From: Breoghania sp963678585 | Lineage (GTDB): Bacteria > Pseudomonadota > Alphaproteobacteria > Rhizobiales > Stappiaceae | Direction of reading: 5' to 3' | Length of the DNA stretch: 64,000 nucleotides | NCBI GenBank assembly: GCA_963678585.2 | Contig: CAXXGA010000001.1 | Location: 186,001-250,000 of the forward strand | Part shown: in pieces, positions 1 to 9,453 of the stretch | Numbering within the stretch: position 1 is the stretch's first letter | Layout of the letters: every line of letters begins with the position of its first letter | Position numbers and translations under genes: made by a program | The notes under the pieces: generated by a model | Databases searched by the model: none | What the model saw: the letters and a program-made list of their open reading frames with translations, nothing else | Told to the model about the DNA's origin: nothing

Positions 1-825
1 GTAGCCGCCTTCGTCCGGCTCGTCGGGCGCGAATTGCGGGACATAGAGCGAGTTCGGCTCTGAATCGCTGGCTGCAGCGTCGTTGACGTCATAGGGATAA
101 GGTCGCGCCTCGACGCATCCTTGCCAGGACACCCCCCGGATCTGGTCGAACAGCGCCAGACGCGACACGCCGGTCGTGTCCATGTTGTTGGCATTGACCG
201 GCGAAAGACCGTTGACGTCCAGCCAACTCGCATTCGCGTTGTCGGCTCCGACGTTCACGAAGGCCGTGAAGGGCACAACGCCGATCTTCACACGATCAGG
301 CATGGTGCCAACGCTATTGGCTTCCAGAAGCGTCGCGGCCAGATCCTTGGCCGACACCTTCAGCGTTTCGATCTTCGTGCCCCCCATGGAACCGGAATTG
401 TCCAGCACCATGACGACGTCGAAACTCGCCTCGCCCACTCGCGTCTCCGACACGATGTCGAAGGTGAACTGATCGATGCCGACCAGCGGGGCGAAAGAGG
501 TCGGAACGGAAACAGAGGCGGTAACCTCCACGGTCCCTTCCCCGTCGGAGACCGCGTGGAAATCCGACACCGACACCCTGTCGGATGCGAAATTGGCGTC
601 GAAAGCCGCACGGGCCCTGGTCGAGATGTCTTCCGCGGACAGACCGAAGGTCTGGGTGTTCGCTGCAAGCGCCGCCGCATCCATGGCGATCTGGGCGCGC
701 TGCTTCGCAGAAACGACGTCCGCCAGATCGATGCCTGCGCCGACGGCGAAAACAACGGGAACGGCCGCAAGACCAAACAACATGGCGACATTGCCACGCC
801 GATCCCCCAGAAAATTGCGAAACAT
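1..825 (-). CDS. tadG: TadE/TadG-family Flp pilus assembly protein with vWA domain (partial, C-terminus outside window)
   Basis: Reading leftwards from an ATG at 825, the frame stays open for 275 codons to the window edge, so the 3' end is missing. The N-terminus (RRGNVAMLFGLAAVP, then a hydrophobic stretch) is the typical TadE/TadG membrane anchor. About residues 121-140 carry a von Willebrand A metal site, DNSGS, inside VVMVLDNSGSMGGTK. The last visible residues (YVPQFAPDEPDE) also match TadG proteins. In the family, TadG is an envelope-anchored minor component of the tad (tight adherence) pilus machinery. No other tad gene lies on this side of the window. Start choice rests on the membrane segment following directly after it. 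Confidence 0.85.
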   Translation of the reverse strand, partial: MFRNFLGDRRGNVAMLFGLAAVPVVFAVGAGIDLADVVSAKQRAQIAMDAAALAANTQTFGLSAEDISTRARAAFDANFASDRVSVSDFHAVSDGEGTVEVTASVSVPTSFAPLVGIDQFTFDIVSETRVGEASFDVVMVLDNSGSMGGTKIETLKVSAKDLAATLLEANSVGTMPDRVKIGVVPFTAFVNVGADNANASWLDVNGLSPVNANNMDTTGVSRLALFDQIRGVSWQGCVEARPYPYDVNDAAASDSEPNSLYVPQFAPDEPDEGGY

Positions 826-1266
826 TCTATACCCTCGCAGGAGCAGGCGCTCTGGCTTCATGTCGAGCGCCAAATTTCGACCATTTAGCCCATTGTTCTC
901 ATGGGTACAGATAGAAGTACTCGGATTTTTTTACCAATATCTTTTCAGCGTTTATTTATTTAAGTCGTTTATTACATCATTTTGAATCAATTTTTATGCG
1001 CATTTTCCCACACGTTTATTTTGCAAGGCTTTTCTGCAGAAAACCGAGTATTGGAACCACGCAACGAGATATACGTAGTTCACCGCTATCCTGCCCGTCA
1101 TCGGAGCGAAACCCTCAGGCAATCCGCCACCTGCGCAGAATGCGAATGCAAAATGCAAAAGCCGTCACCGGGGGATCTGCGGGGCGATGTCGGTAGGAAA
1201 TCGTTTACCAAGCGGAATACTCGCCTGGCGCACCTCGCCACTGCGAAAAATCAACGACCCAACTCA
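826..1266. other. Gene-free intergenic stretch between tadG and groES
   Basis: No convincing coding frame. The part at about 900-1020 is AT-rich with T-runs and probably holds the tadG promoter on the minus strand. The remainder leads into the groES promoter and CIRCE element. Confidence 0.5.
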
Positions 1267-1295
1267 TTGACACGCGCTACAGGGCACCATACATG
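1267..1295 (+). promoter_or_regulatory. Putative groESL promoter
   Basis: TTGACA at 1267-1272, a 17-nt spacer and TACATG at 1290-1295 give a sigma70-like layout just upstream of the CIRCE operator. A heat-shock sigma (RpoH) overlap is possible but cannot be decided by eye. Confidence 0.5.
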
Positions 1296-1306
1296 GAAGG
1301 CCGCTG

Positions 1307-1333
1307 TTAGCACTCTCTATGGGGGAGTGCTAA
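1307..1333 (+). promoter_or_regulatory. CIRCE operator (HrcA binding site)
   Basis: Perfect inverted repeat TTAGCACTC-N9-GAGTGCTAA, the canonical CIRCE element bound by the repressor HrcA, located about 100 bp before groES. It implies HrcA repression of groESL at normal temperature; hrcA itself is not in the window. Confidence 0.97.
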
Positions 1334-1433
1334 CACCCGCAGGAACGAGCCTGCACCCATTCAGTCTTTAAGGCATCACTGTGGAGCCGCTGCTCAATCC
1401 GGAGGGCGCTCCTGAAGAGGAAAGAGCCAGACA

Positions 1434-1721
1434 ATGACTTTTCGTCCCTTGCATGATCGCGTCGTCGTCCGTCGCGTCGAATCCGTAGAAAAGACGGCCG
1501 GTGGCATCATCATCCCCGACACCGCCAAGGAGAAGCCCCAGGAAGGCGAAGTCGTCGCCGTTGGCCCGGGCATCCGTGACGATTCCGGCAAGGCCATCGC
1601 TCTCGACGTCAAGGCCGGCGACCGCGTGTTGTTCGGCAAGTGGTCCGGCACCGAGGTTAAGATCGACGGTGAAGACCTGCTGATCATGAAGGAAACCGAC
1701 ATCATGGGCGTGGTCGCCTGA
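1434..1721 (+). CDS. groES: Co-chaperonin GroES
   Basis: The 95-residue protein has full GroES length and starts MTFRPLHDRVVVRR, with the GGIIIPDTAKEKPQEG mobile-loop region that contacts GroEL. It caps the GroEL folding chamber in the cytoplasm. The gene follows a CIRCE operator and is 58 bp upstream of groEL, so the two form the heat-shock operon groESL. Nothing unusual is seen in the sequence. Confidence 0.98.
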   Translation: MTFRPLHDRVVVRRVESVEKTAGGIIIPDTAKEKPQEGEVVAVGPGIRDDSGKAIALDVKAGDRVLFGKWSGTEVKIDGEDLLIMKETDIMGVVA

Positions 1722-1779
1722 TCGGCGCAGCCTTCGATATCGACATCCAGTTTCAATCCAATTTGCGAGACAAGACACG

Positions 1780-3420
<1,641 letters not shown>

Positions 3421-3445
3421 GAAGCCGACGCTCTGTCGAATACGG

Positions 3446-3473
3446 AAAGGGCGGTCCTCGGGGCCGCCCTTTT
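3446..3473 (+). terminator. Rho-independent terminator of groESL
   Basis: GC-rich hairpin (AAAGGGCGG ... CCGCCCTTT) followed by a T-run, right after groEL. Confidence 0.9.
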
Positions 3474-3517
3474 TGTTTGGCGCACCTGTTTGTTTGCAGG
3501 TTGGCGCCCGCCGTACC

Positions 3518-3647
3518 GCCCATCCTTCGAGACGGCCCTCTCGGGCCTCCTCAGGATGACGTTGTGGGTGTGGTTCGCCACCCGAGCGAGCGAAACGAAG
3601 ACGTCATCCTGAGGAAGTCGCGTGAGCGACCGTCTCGAAGGATGGGC
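3518..3647. repeat. Large inverted palindromic intergenic element
   Basis: About 130 bp with two nested pairs of inverted arms. The outer pair, CCATCCTTCGAGACGG and its complement, closes the element; the inner pair, CTCAGGATGACG and its complement, closes the centre. It resembles the dispersed palindromic elements found between genes in many alphaproteobacterial genomes (a mobile, non-coding repeat). It lies between the groEL terminator and slyX. Whether other copies exist cannot be tested here. Confidence 0.75.
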
Positions 3648-3744
3648 CACAGTCACAACCCCACAACCTCACGCAAAACGCCCTTTCCACGCCCACCGCA
3701 ACGCACTAAACCTCCCAGCGACCCGCGGAACCCAAGGAGCCCCC

Positions 3745-3951
3745 ATGTCCGCCGACATCGAATCCCGCATCGCTGATCTGGAAACTCACATTGCCCATCA
3801 GGAGCAGCGGATCGATGATCTCGATGCCGTCGTGACGCGGCAGGCGGGCGAAATCGAGCACCTGCAGCGCCATATCAAGGCGCTGGCGGGCCTTGTCGCG
3901 GAACTGGAAGAAGCCACCGAAGTGCCCATCACCAAGCCGCCGCACTACTGA
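3745..3951 (+). CDS. slyX: SlyX family protein
   Basis: A 68-residue protein starting at an ATG that is preceded by AAGGAG with 5-nt spacing; upstream in-frame extension is not supported. The whole sequence is a heptad-rich coiled coil (ESRIADLETHIAHQEQRIDDL) ending in PPHY, the hallmark of SlyX. SlyX proteins are small and cytoplasmic, with no defined biochemical role. It stands alone after the palindromic element. Confidence 0.9.
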   Translation: MSADIESRIADLETHIAHQEQRIDDLDAVVTRQAGEIEHLQRHIKALAGLVAELEEATEVPITKPPHY

Positions 3952-3980
3952 GGGCGCCCAGGAACTCCCCCTTGCCGATA

Positions 3981-4011
3981 TCTCATATATGGGATAATTT
4001 CTCATATATGG
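3981..4011 (+). promoter_or_regulatory. Direct repeat with palindromic core before the XRE regulator (candidate operator)
   Basis: The 12-mer TCTCATATATGG occurs at 3981-3992 and again at 4000-4011, 19 bp apart. Each copy contains the palindrome CATATATG, and the second overlaps the likely start codon. The spacing of about two helical turns suits binding of two regulator dimers, so autoregulation is likely. Confidence 0.5.
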
Positions 4012-4568
4012 ACGACACCTTATCCCTCGACGACCGGATCGCCTCCCGCCTGAAGGCGCTGCGTCAGGAGCGCGGCTGGTCGCTGGACGACCTGGCCAGG
4101 CGCTCCGGCGTCTCGCGTGCGACGCTCTCGCGGCTTGAAAAGGGCGAAGTCGGATCGACCACCGCCATGCTGGGCCGTCTGTGCAGCGCCCACGGCATGA
4201 CGCTTTCGCGGCTGATGCTGATGGCGGAAGAGACATTCCAGCCGCTTGTAGCCCGCGACGACCAGCCGGTCTGGGGCGATGAGGCGAGCGGCTTTCACCG
4301 CCGTTCCGTCTCTCCGCCCTCTCAGGCGCTTGCAGGCGAAGCGCTCGAATGCGAGCTGGCCCCCGGGGCCGACATCTTCTACGACGCACCGCCCCGTCCG
4401 GGATTGGAGCATCATCTGGTGCTGCTGGAGGGCGCCCTGCGGCTCGACCTCGACGGGGAGGCCCATGAGCTGACGCCCGGCGACTGTCTGCGCTACCGGC
4501 TTTACGGCTCCAGCCGCTTCCGCACGCCATCCGATACGGCTGCGCGTTACCTGCTTTTCATGGTGTGA
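4008..4568 (+). CDS. XRE-family transcriptional regulator with C-terminal cupin domain
   Basis: With the ATG at 4008 the protein has 186 residues. Residues about 8-65 form a helix-turn-helix (RLKALRQERGWSLDDLARRSGVSRATLSRLEKGE), and residues about 105-186 form a small cupin (HHLVLLEGALRLDLDGEAHELTPGDCLRY) that usually senses a small ligand. A TTG at 3972 with an AGGA box would add 12 residues; the ATG start fits homologous proteins better but lacks a good ribosome site. The gene runs directly into a GNAT acetyltransferase gene, a recurring pairing that suggests the regulator controls the enzyme. The repeated CATATATG motif at its start suggests self-control. Confidence 0.88.
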   Translation: MDDTLSLDDRIASRLKALRQERGWSLDDLARRSGVSRATLSRLEKGEVGSTTAMLGRLCSAHGMTLSRLMLMAEETFQPLVARDDQPVWGDEASGFHRRSVSPPSQALAGEALECELAPGADIFYDAPPRPGLEHHLVLLEGALRLDLDGEAHELTPGDCLRYRLYGSSRFRTPSDTAARYLLFMV

Positions 4569-4582
4569 AGGAAATGAACCGA

Positions 4583-5128
4583 ATGCCGGACCCGGAGCTG
4601 ACGATTGCGCCTTTGACCGGGGAGACCTTCGCAAGCCATCTCCCCGCCTTCGCCGATCTGCTGACGGCCTGCGTGAAAGGCGGAGCGAGCGTCAATTTCG
4701 TGATGCCGTTCGAGCCTCGCGAGGCCGAAACCTACTGGCGGGAGAAGATCCTGCCGGGCGTCGGCTCGGGCAGGCGGGTTCTGCTCGCCGCGTGGCTGGG
4801 CGAGCGTCTTGCGGGCACGGTCAATCTCGATCTCGACACGCCGCCCAACCAGCCCCACCGGGCGGAGGTGAGCAAGCTGCTCGTCCACCCGGAGTTTCGC
4901 CGCCGCGGGATTGCGCGCGCGCTGATGCTGGCGCTTGAGGGCGAAGCGCGCAAGGCCGGCCGCACGTTGCTGACGCTGGACACGCTGACGGGCGACGCCG
5001 CGGAGCCGCTTTACGGCTCGCTGGGCTATATCACCGTTGGCAGGATCCCGGATTTCTGCCGCGACGTCTATGACGACCGGCTGAGCAGCACGACCATTAT
5101 GTACAAGCGGCTATCACAGGCAGCCTGA
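4583..5128 (+). CDS. GNAT family N-acetyltransferase
   Basis: The 181-residue protein has the GNAT fold signature. The acetyl-CoA pyrophosphate loop reads RRRGIARAL in VSKLLVHPEFRRRGIARALM, followed by LTLDTLTGDAAEPLYGSLGY. It transfers an acetyl group from acetyl-CoA to an amine; the substrate is unknown. The ATG at 4583 is chosen because the AAGGA box at 4568-4572 is about 10 nt away; the ATG at 4574 would be too close. The gene begins immediately after the XRE-cupin stop codon and is very probably in the same operon. Confidence 0.9.
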   Translation: MPDPELTIAPLTGETFASHLPAFADLLTACVKGGASVNFVMPFEPREAETYWREKILPGVGSGRRVLLAAWLGERLAGTVNLDLDTPPNQPHRAEVSKLLVHPEFRRRGIARALMLALEGEARKAGRTLLTLDTLTGDAAEPLYGSLGYITVGRIPDFCRDVYDDRLSSTTIMYKRLSQAA

Positions 5129-5178
5129 GGCCGCACACAGGCGGCTTTGAGCATTGCCGCCCGTGTCATGCTGCCGCC

Positions 5179-5586
5179 TTAGCCTGCGATGGGACGCGGT
5201 TTGCCGTTTGCATCCACCGCAACATAGGTGAACTGGGCCTGGATCACCTTCTCGCGCACCTGTTTCAGGGCGCGCAGGGCCCAGGCTTCCACATGCACGT
5301 TGATGGAGCTACGGCCGGTCTTTGTCACTTCCGTGTAGACGCAAAGCACGTCGCCGACCTTGACCGGGCGGATGAAGTGCATGGCGTCCACCGCCACGGT
5401 GACGACACGGCCCCTGGCGGTCTGGTTGGCGGCCAGCCCGCCTGCAATATCCATCTGCGACATGACCCAGCCGCCGAAGATATCGCCCGCGGGGTTGGTA
5501 TCGGCCGGCATGGCAAGCGTACGCGTCGTCAGATCCCCACGCGGTTCTTCCACTTCGTCCGCCGTCACCTTCTCATCAACCGCCAT
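5179..5586 (-). CDS. Acyl-CoA thioesterase, YciA-like hotdog fold
   Basis: The 135-residue protein matches the YciA/BACH branch of hotdog thioesterases: RTLAMPADTNPAGDIFGGWVMSQMDIAGG, with the catalytic Asp in the NPAGDIFGGW motif, then VDAMHFIRPVKVGD. It hydrolyses acyl-CoA esters in the cytoplasm. The ATG has an AGGAG box about 10 nt upstream. It is convergent with the GNAT gene and divergent from the TfoX-like gene, so it appears monocistronic. Confidence 0.92.
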   Translation of the reverse strand: MAVDEKVTADEVEEPRGDLTTRTLAMPADTNPAGDIFGGWVMSQMDIAGGLAANQTARGRVVTVAVDAMHFIRPVKVGDVLCVYTEVTKTGRSSINVHVEAWALRALKQVREKVIQAQFTYVAVDANGKPRPIAG

Positions 5587-5781
5587 TCCAGTTTACTCCT
5601 GTCGTAAAGGCTTTCGCCGGTCGGTTCGCTTCCGACCATCAGTCAAGTGTTTCCCTTTAGCCGTCCCTTGCCGCACGAGGCAACCGACATCTGCGCAATG
5701 CTGGCCTGCTTGCGGTCGGGCGATCGAAACCCGATAGTCGCCATTCTTTCCTGTTCAGCTGAAAGGCGGGAGCGAACGCCA

Positions 5782-6114
5782 ATGGCCGTTTCTTCGCAGT
5801 TTCGCGACTACGTGCTCGATCAACTCGCCCCACTGGGGCCGCTCGACACCAAGCGCCTTTTCGGCGGATTGTCCGTGCGCTGCGCGGGACAGCACTTCGG
5901 CGCGATTCTGAACGGCGTGTTCTATCTCGTGGCCGATGCGGACTTGCGCAGCGAGCTGGAAGCCCTTGGCGGCACAACTTTCTCCTATGCCCGCGGCGAA
6001 CGTGACATCGAAGTCGGCCGCTTTGTTTCCGTCACCGAAGATGTTCTTGAAGATATTGACACATTTCTGCCATTCGCCCGGCGTTCCCTGCAAATCGCCG
6101 AAGGCGGCGCGTAG
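5782..6114 (+). CDS. TfoX/Sxy N-terminal domain protein
   Basis: The 110-residue protein carries the TfoX N-terminal domain (LGPLDTKRLFGGLSVRCAGQHFGAILNGVFYLVAD) without the C-terminal TfoX domain. In Haemophilus and Vibrio, TfoX/Sxy switches on competence with CRP. In alphaproteobacteria the stand-alone N-domain protein has no proven role. The start at 5782 is supported by a GGGAG box 9 nt upstream. Confidence 0.85.
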   Translation: MAVSSQFRDYVLDQLAPLGPLDTKRLFGGLSVRCAGQHFGAILNGVFYLVADADLRSELEALGGTTFSYARGERDIEVGRFVSVTEDVLEDIDTFLPFARRSLQIAEGGA

Positions 6115-6341
6115 CACCTCCGTAAAATTCGGCACCTTGATCTTGCCGGAGACACGTGTCAAAACGCACCCAACATCAAGAGAAGGGCTGGCGCCCTCGC
6201 CAACCTGCCATCCGCGGCAAGGTGGTCCCCTGAAACGTCGATCCTGAAGGTGGATCGCAAACTCAGGGATGTGGTCCGGAAGACCGGGCAACACAGCGGA
6301 ATTCGCCAGTTCTCCTCGGCATTTTGCTGAAGGAGCATTCC

Positions 6342-6674
6342 ATGTCTGCCAATCCCTCCGCATTCCGCGCGCAACGAAGCGCCACGCCTGCGTTCGCCAC
6401 CGCGCTTTCCATTCCCGACGACGCATCGGATCACCTGGCGGGGCTCGTTTTCGACCTGATGCTGGTGGCCGCAGCCCAGGACGCGCGTTGCCGACCACTC
6501 ACGGCAGTCCTGCTTCAAGACAAGGAACGCGAAGCCCGCCGGGCCGCGCTGGTGGAACTGTGGCGCTCCTGCTCCTCGCGGATCATCGACGAGAGCCTCA
6601 TAAGCGATCTTCTCGCCCGCCGCGGCCCCGACTTCCTCTTGCTCGCCGGCGCCATGAGCAGCGCGCAGCGCTGA
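6342..6674 (+). CDS. Hypothetical protein
   Basis: The 110-residue frame begins at an ATG with AAGGAG 7 nt upstream, and its codons are GC-rich at third positions like the neighbours. No family is recognised. The middle (LAGLVFDLMLVAAAQDARC) could be amphipathic or weakly hydrophobic, and the rest is predicted helical. There is no signal peptide. It lies alone in a 900-bp gap between the TfoX-like gene and the MscS gene. Confidence 0.5.
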   Translation: MSANPSAFRAQRSATPAFATALSIPDDASDHLAGLVFDLMLVAAAQDARCRPLTAVLLQDKEREARRAALVELWRSCSSRIIDESLISDLLARRGPDFLLLAGAMSSAQR

Positions 6675-7054
6675 CCGCCCGGCGGCCTGCCGACGTTCAG
6701 GTCCGACCACCTTCCGCAAAAGTTCGCCCGCCACAATCGTGTTTCCGCCCCCTGCGGAACAGAAACGCGCCCTCGCGGCCCACTGCAAGCTTGATGCGCC
6801 CAAATCTTCACGCTCTACTGGGGTTCGATTTGGGGGGGCGGGAACCTTGCGGCCCTGCTCGCGTTACCTTGCGCAGATGCGCAGGCACGCGGATGAGCGG
6901 GACGGTTTCATGACCATTTGAGCGACGCGCGGCGTTGGCAGCGCAATGGCGCTTGTTTTCTTGTTCCCCATCGCCTGTCTGCACCTGTCGGAGCGAACAT
7001 CGATGCGCGTTGACGCGCCCACGCGCCGAGATGCCAAGGAGATACGGAAGAGCC
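6675..7054. other. Gene-free stretch before the MscS channel gene
   Basis: No supported gene. Short overlapping frames lack ribosome sites and family features. The MscS ribosome site and probably its promoter are at the right end. Confidence 0.4.
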
Positions 7055-7918
7055 ATGGAAGACCAGATCCTCAAGACCCGCGACCTCATAGAGGTCCAGC
7101 TCGCCAGTTTCATGGAGCTTGGCACCCGGTATGGCCTGAGCGTCCTTTACGCCATCGTCGTGCTGATCGTCGGGTGGTGGGCGGCAGGCAGGATATCGTC
7201 TCTGGTAGGACGTGCCTGCGAGCGGTCCGACCATATCGACGCCACGGTGGGCGGCTTTGCGACGTCGATCACCCGCTATGTCATTCTGGCGCTGGTCATC
7301 ATCACGGTATTGCAGCTCTTCGGCTTCCAGACGACATCGCTGGTCGCCATCATCGGTGCCGCATCCCTGGCCATCGGCCTCGCTCTGCAGGGTACGCTTT
7401 CCAATCTGGCGGCAGGCGTCATGCTGCTGTTCTTCCGCCCCTTCCATGTGGGCGATTTCGTCGAGCTTGCGGGCAATACGGGCACGGTGAAAAACCTCAC
7501 CCTGTTCTTCACGGAACTGGCCACCGCTGACAACGTGAAGATCATCATTCCCAATGGCGATGTGTGGGGCTCGGCCGTCACCAACTATTCCTCGCACCCG
7601 ACCCGGCGCTGCGACATCACCATCGGCATCTCCTACGAGGACGACATGGACAAGGCCAAGGAGGTGTTTCGCAAGGTGATCGGGGAAGAGGCGCGCATTC
7701 TCGCCGATCCGGAGCCCTTCGTGGAGATCACCAATCTGGGCGACAGCTCCGTCGACGTCACCTTGCGGGTCTGGGTTCTTTCCTCCGATCTGTGGAGCGT
7801 GCGCTGGTTCCTGATCAAGCGGCTGAAGGAAAGCCTCGACGAGGCCGGGATCTCCATCCCCTACCCGCATATGCAGGTCGTCGCGCAAGGCGGCGGCACG
7901 CCTCTTAGCGCAGGCTGA
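7055..7918 (+). CDS. mscS: Small-conductance mechanosensitive channel (MscS family)
   Basis: The 287-residue protein has three membrane segments at about residues 24-45, 70-90 and 94-125. The third is the Gly/Ala-rich pore helix (GAASLAIGLALQGTLSNLAAG), followed by the family motif FFRPFHVGDFVEL and the cytoplasmic beta and alpha/beta domains. It releases solutes across the inner membrane during hypo-osmotic shock. The length equals E. coli MscS. The start at 7055 follows a GGAAG/AAGGAG region and excludes an upstream extension that has no membrane-protein character. Confidence 0.95.
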   Translation: MEDQILKTRDLIEVQLASFMELGTRYGLSVLYAIVVLIVGWWAAGRISSLVGRACERSDHIDATVGGFATSITRYVILALVIITVLQLFGFQTTSLVAIIGAASLAIGLALQGTLSNLAAGVMLLFFRPFHVGDFVELAGNTGTVKNLTLFFTELATADNVKIIIPNGDVWGSAVTNYSSHPTRRCDITIGISYEDDMDKAKEVFRKVIGEEARILADPEPFVEITNLGDSSVDVTLRVWVLSSDLWSVRWFLIKRLKESLDEAGISIPYPHMQVVAQGGGTPLSAG

Positions 7919-8011
7919 GGGCACGATCCGGCGGGCGATAGCGGTGCGGGCGCGTTTTGTGCCCATGCCGGGTGCGCATGAACGCAAGGAAATCGCAGCG
8001 CTACGCGCCGC

Positions 8012-8701
8012 CTACATGCTGGCTTCCTGCTCCAGCTTTCCTTTTTTCTCGATACAGTAATAGCCGGAAATCTGGCTGATGGTGCCCGCCCGCTTCCATT
8101 CGTTGAGGACGCGGGAAACATTTTCGCGCGCAGCCCCCGCCATATTGGCGATATCGGCCTGGGACACCTTGTAGTGGATCAGCGTGCGCCCCTCTTCCAC
8201 ATCCTTGCCGAAACTGTCGGCCAGCAGCAGCAGGGTCTTGGCAACCCGGCCCTGCAGGGGCAGGAAGGAGCGCGCGGCCAGAACGTCGTTGGCGAGCCTG
8301 AGGCGGCTGCCGACAATGCGCAGCATGTGGCGGTAGAGGCCGGGATTTTCCTCCGCGAAACGGTCGAAGGCGGCCTTGTCGAAGAAGGCGAGGCGCGCGG
8401 GCTTCAAGGCGGTGACGGTCGCCGAGCGCGGCTCCCCGTCAAGAAGCGCCATTTCGCCGACAAGCTGGCCGGGGCCGAGGACGGCGAGAAGCTGCTCGTC
8501 TCCTTCTACGGAGACCAGCGAGACGCGCAAGGAGCCTTCAAGCACCGCATAGCAGCCATTGCCGGGATCGCCCGCCTCGAAAAGGATGGTGCCCGCCTTG
8601 ATCGACATGGGACGCGCCAGCGCCTCCAGTCCCGCCGCCAGATCGGACGGCAAGCCCCCGAGCGAGAGACTGTTTTCCAGTAAACCTTCAACCTGCGGCA
8701 C
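8012..8701 (-). CDS. Crp/Fnr-family transcriptional regulator
   Basis: With the GTG at 8701 (GGGAGAG box 5 nt upstream) the protein has 229 residues. Residues about 25-120 are a cyclic-nucleotide-binding-like beta barrel (GTILFEAGDPGNGCYAVLEGSLRV, then LVGEMALLDGEPRSATVTA). Residues about 150-215 are a winged helix (VSQADIANMAGAARENVSRVLNEW). The phosphate-binding-cassette region GEMALLDGEPRSA keeps the Glu and Arg-Ser-Ala typical of cAMP binders. There are no N-terminal cysteines, so it is not an Fnr-type iron-sulfur sensor. The target genes cannot be inferred. Confidence 0.92.
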   Translation of the reverse strand: MPQVEGLLENSLSLGGLPSDLAAGLEALARPMSIKAGTILFEAGDPGNGCYAVLEGSLRVSLVSVEGDEQLLAVLGPGQLVGEMALLDGEPRSATVTALKPARLAFFDKAAFDRFAEENPGLYRHMLRIVGSRLRLANDVLAARSFLPLQGRVAKTLLLLADSFGKDVEEGRTLIHYKVSQADIANMAGAARENVSRVLNEWKRAGTISQISGYYCIEKKGKLEQEASM

Positions 8702-9059
8702 GTGCGCTCTCCCGAATGGCTGCCCGGATCGGGCGAACCTGTCCTGACGGTGTTCCTCCCGGACGACCTCCCCCGATCGCCGCAATGCGAAATTCGTTGG
8801 AACCCAATTCGGGCCGACGACGTTAGCCCACCAGATCGGATAACGGTTTTTCAGGCAGGGGAAACGCCGGAACGGGGCCGACACAACCTTGCCGTCGCCC
8901 CTTGCAACCAAGAGTGCCGCATTCGCGGGAGAAGTTAAAGCGTCTGCATGTGACGGCTATCACAGAACCGTCCGGCCGCCCCGGCTAGAAACATAGTCGT
9001 TGGCTAGCCAACACCAGATCAAAGCACACATCGAGTTGCCCACCGACATCCCCTTAACC
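8702..9059. other. Gene-free stretch upstream of the Crp/Fnr gene
   Basis: It probably contains the Crp/Fnr promoter. It also holds the perfect 12-bp palindrome TTGGCTAGCCAA at 9000-9011, a possible regulator site or transcript start region for the candidate small RNA to its right. No gene seen. Confidence 0.45.
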
Positions 9060-9256
9060 GTCACCGGGTCTCGAAAGCACGTTCGCAATACGCCGGTTTT
9101 CCCGCCGGCAGGATAGTCGAGACCGGCTCCCCCGCCGATCTCCCCCCGCACGAAAACCGCCCCCCCCGAATCGGTTTTCGGAGCGTCGGTCGGCCCCCGA
9201 ACCGACCGAAACGAGAAGCGCCTTCCTGTCCCCCGCAGGAAGGCGTTTTCCGTTTT
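9060..9256 (+). ncRNA. Candidate small RNA made of hairpins with cytosine-rich loops
   Basis: Consecutive hairpins, all with C-rich apical loops on the plus strand: GCCGG/CCGGC at 9092-9109 (loop TTTTCCCG), enclosed by GGTCTCGA/TCGAGACC (9067-9074 and 9117-9124); CGGC/GCCG at 9124-9137 (loop TCCCCC); CGAAAACCG/CGGTTTTCG at 9151-9180 (loop with eight C); TCGGTCGG/CCGACCGA at 9186-9209 (loop CCCCCGAA); and the terminator hairpin at 9219-9245 (loop TCCCCCG). Such loops can pair with Shine-Dalgarno sequences. The 5' end and promoter are not identified. No protein frame explains the conserved symmetry. Confidence 0.55.
9219..9256 (+). terminator. Rho-independent terminator of the candidate small RNA
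   Basis: Perfect 10-bp stem CGCCTTCCTG / CAGGAAGGCG with a 7-nt loop, followed by TTTTCCGTTTT. No protein gene precedes it on this strand within 1.3 kb. Confidence 0.8.
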
Positions 9257-9453
9257 AGAGCACACAAATTCGAACCTTGCGGACAAGTTGCGACGCTTTC
9301 GCCTACCCCATTTTCGCATAGCGGCCACGCGTCGCGCCCGATTTCACGCCTTTATCGGCCAAGATATAACTCGTTATCCTATCCGGGCTCGCATGCGGCC
9401 AGCCTCCCCTGACCGCCTTTTCCCGGATATCGAGCCATCGAAGGTGCCGACCT

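Noticed and set aside
8960..9328. Minus-strand 122-codon frame over the hairpin region
   Set aside because: No ribosome site or family. The base pattern is explained by the paired stems of the candidate RNA.
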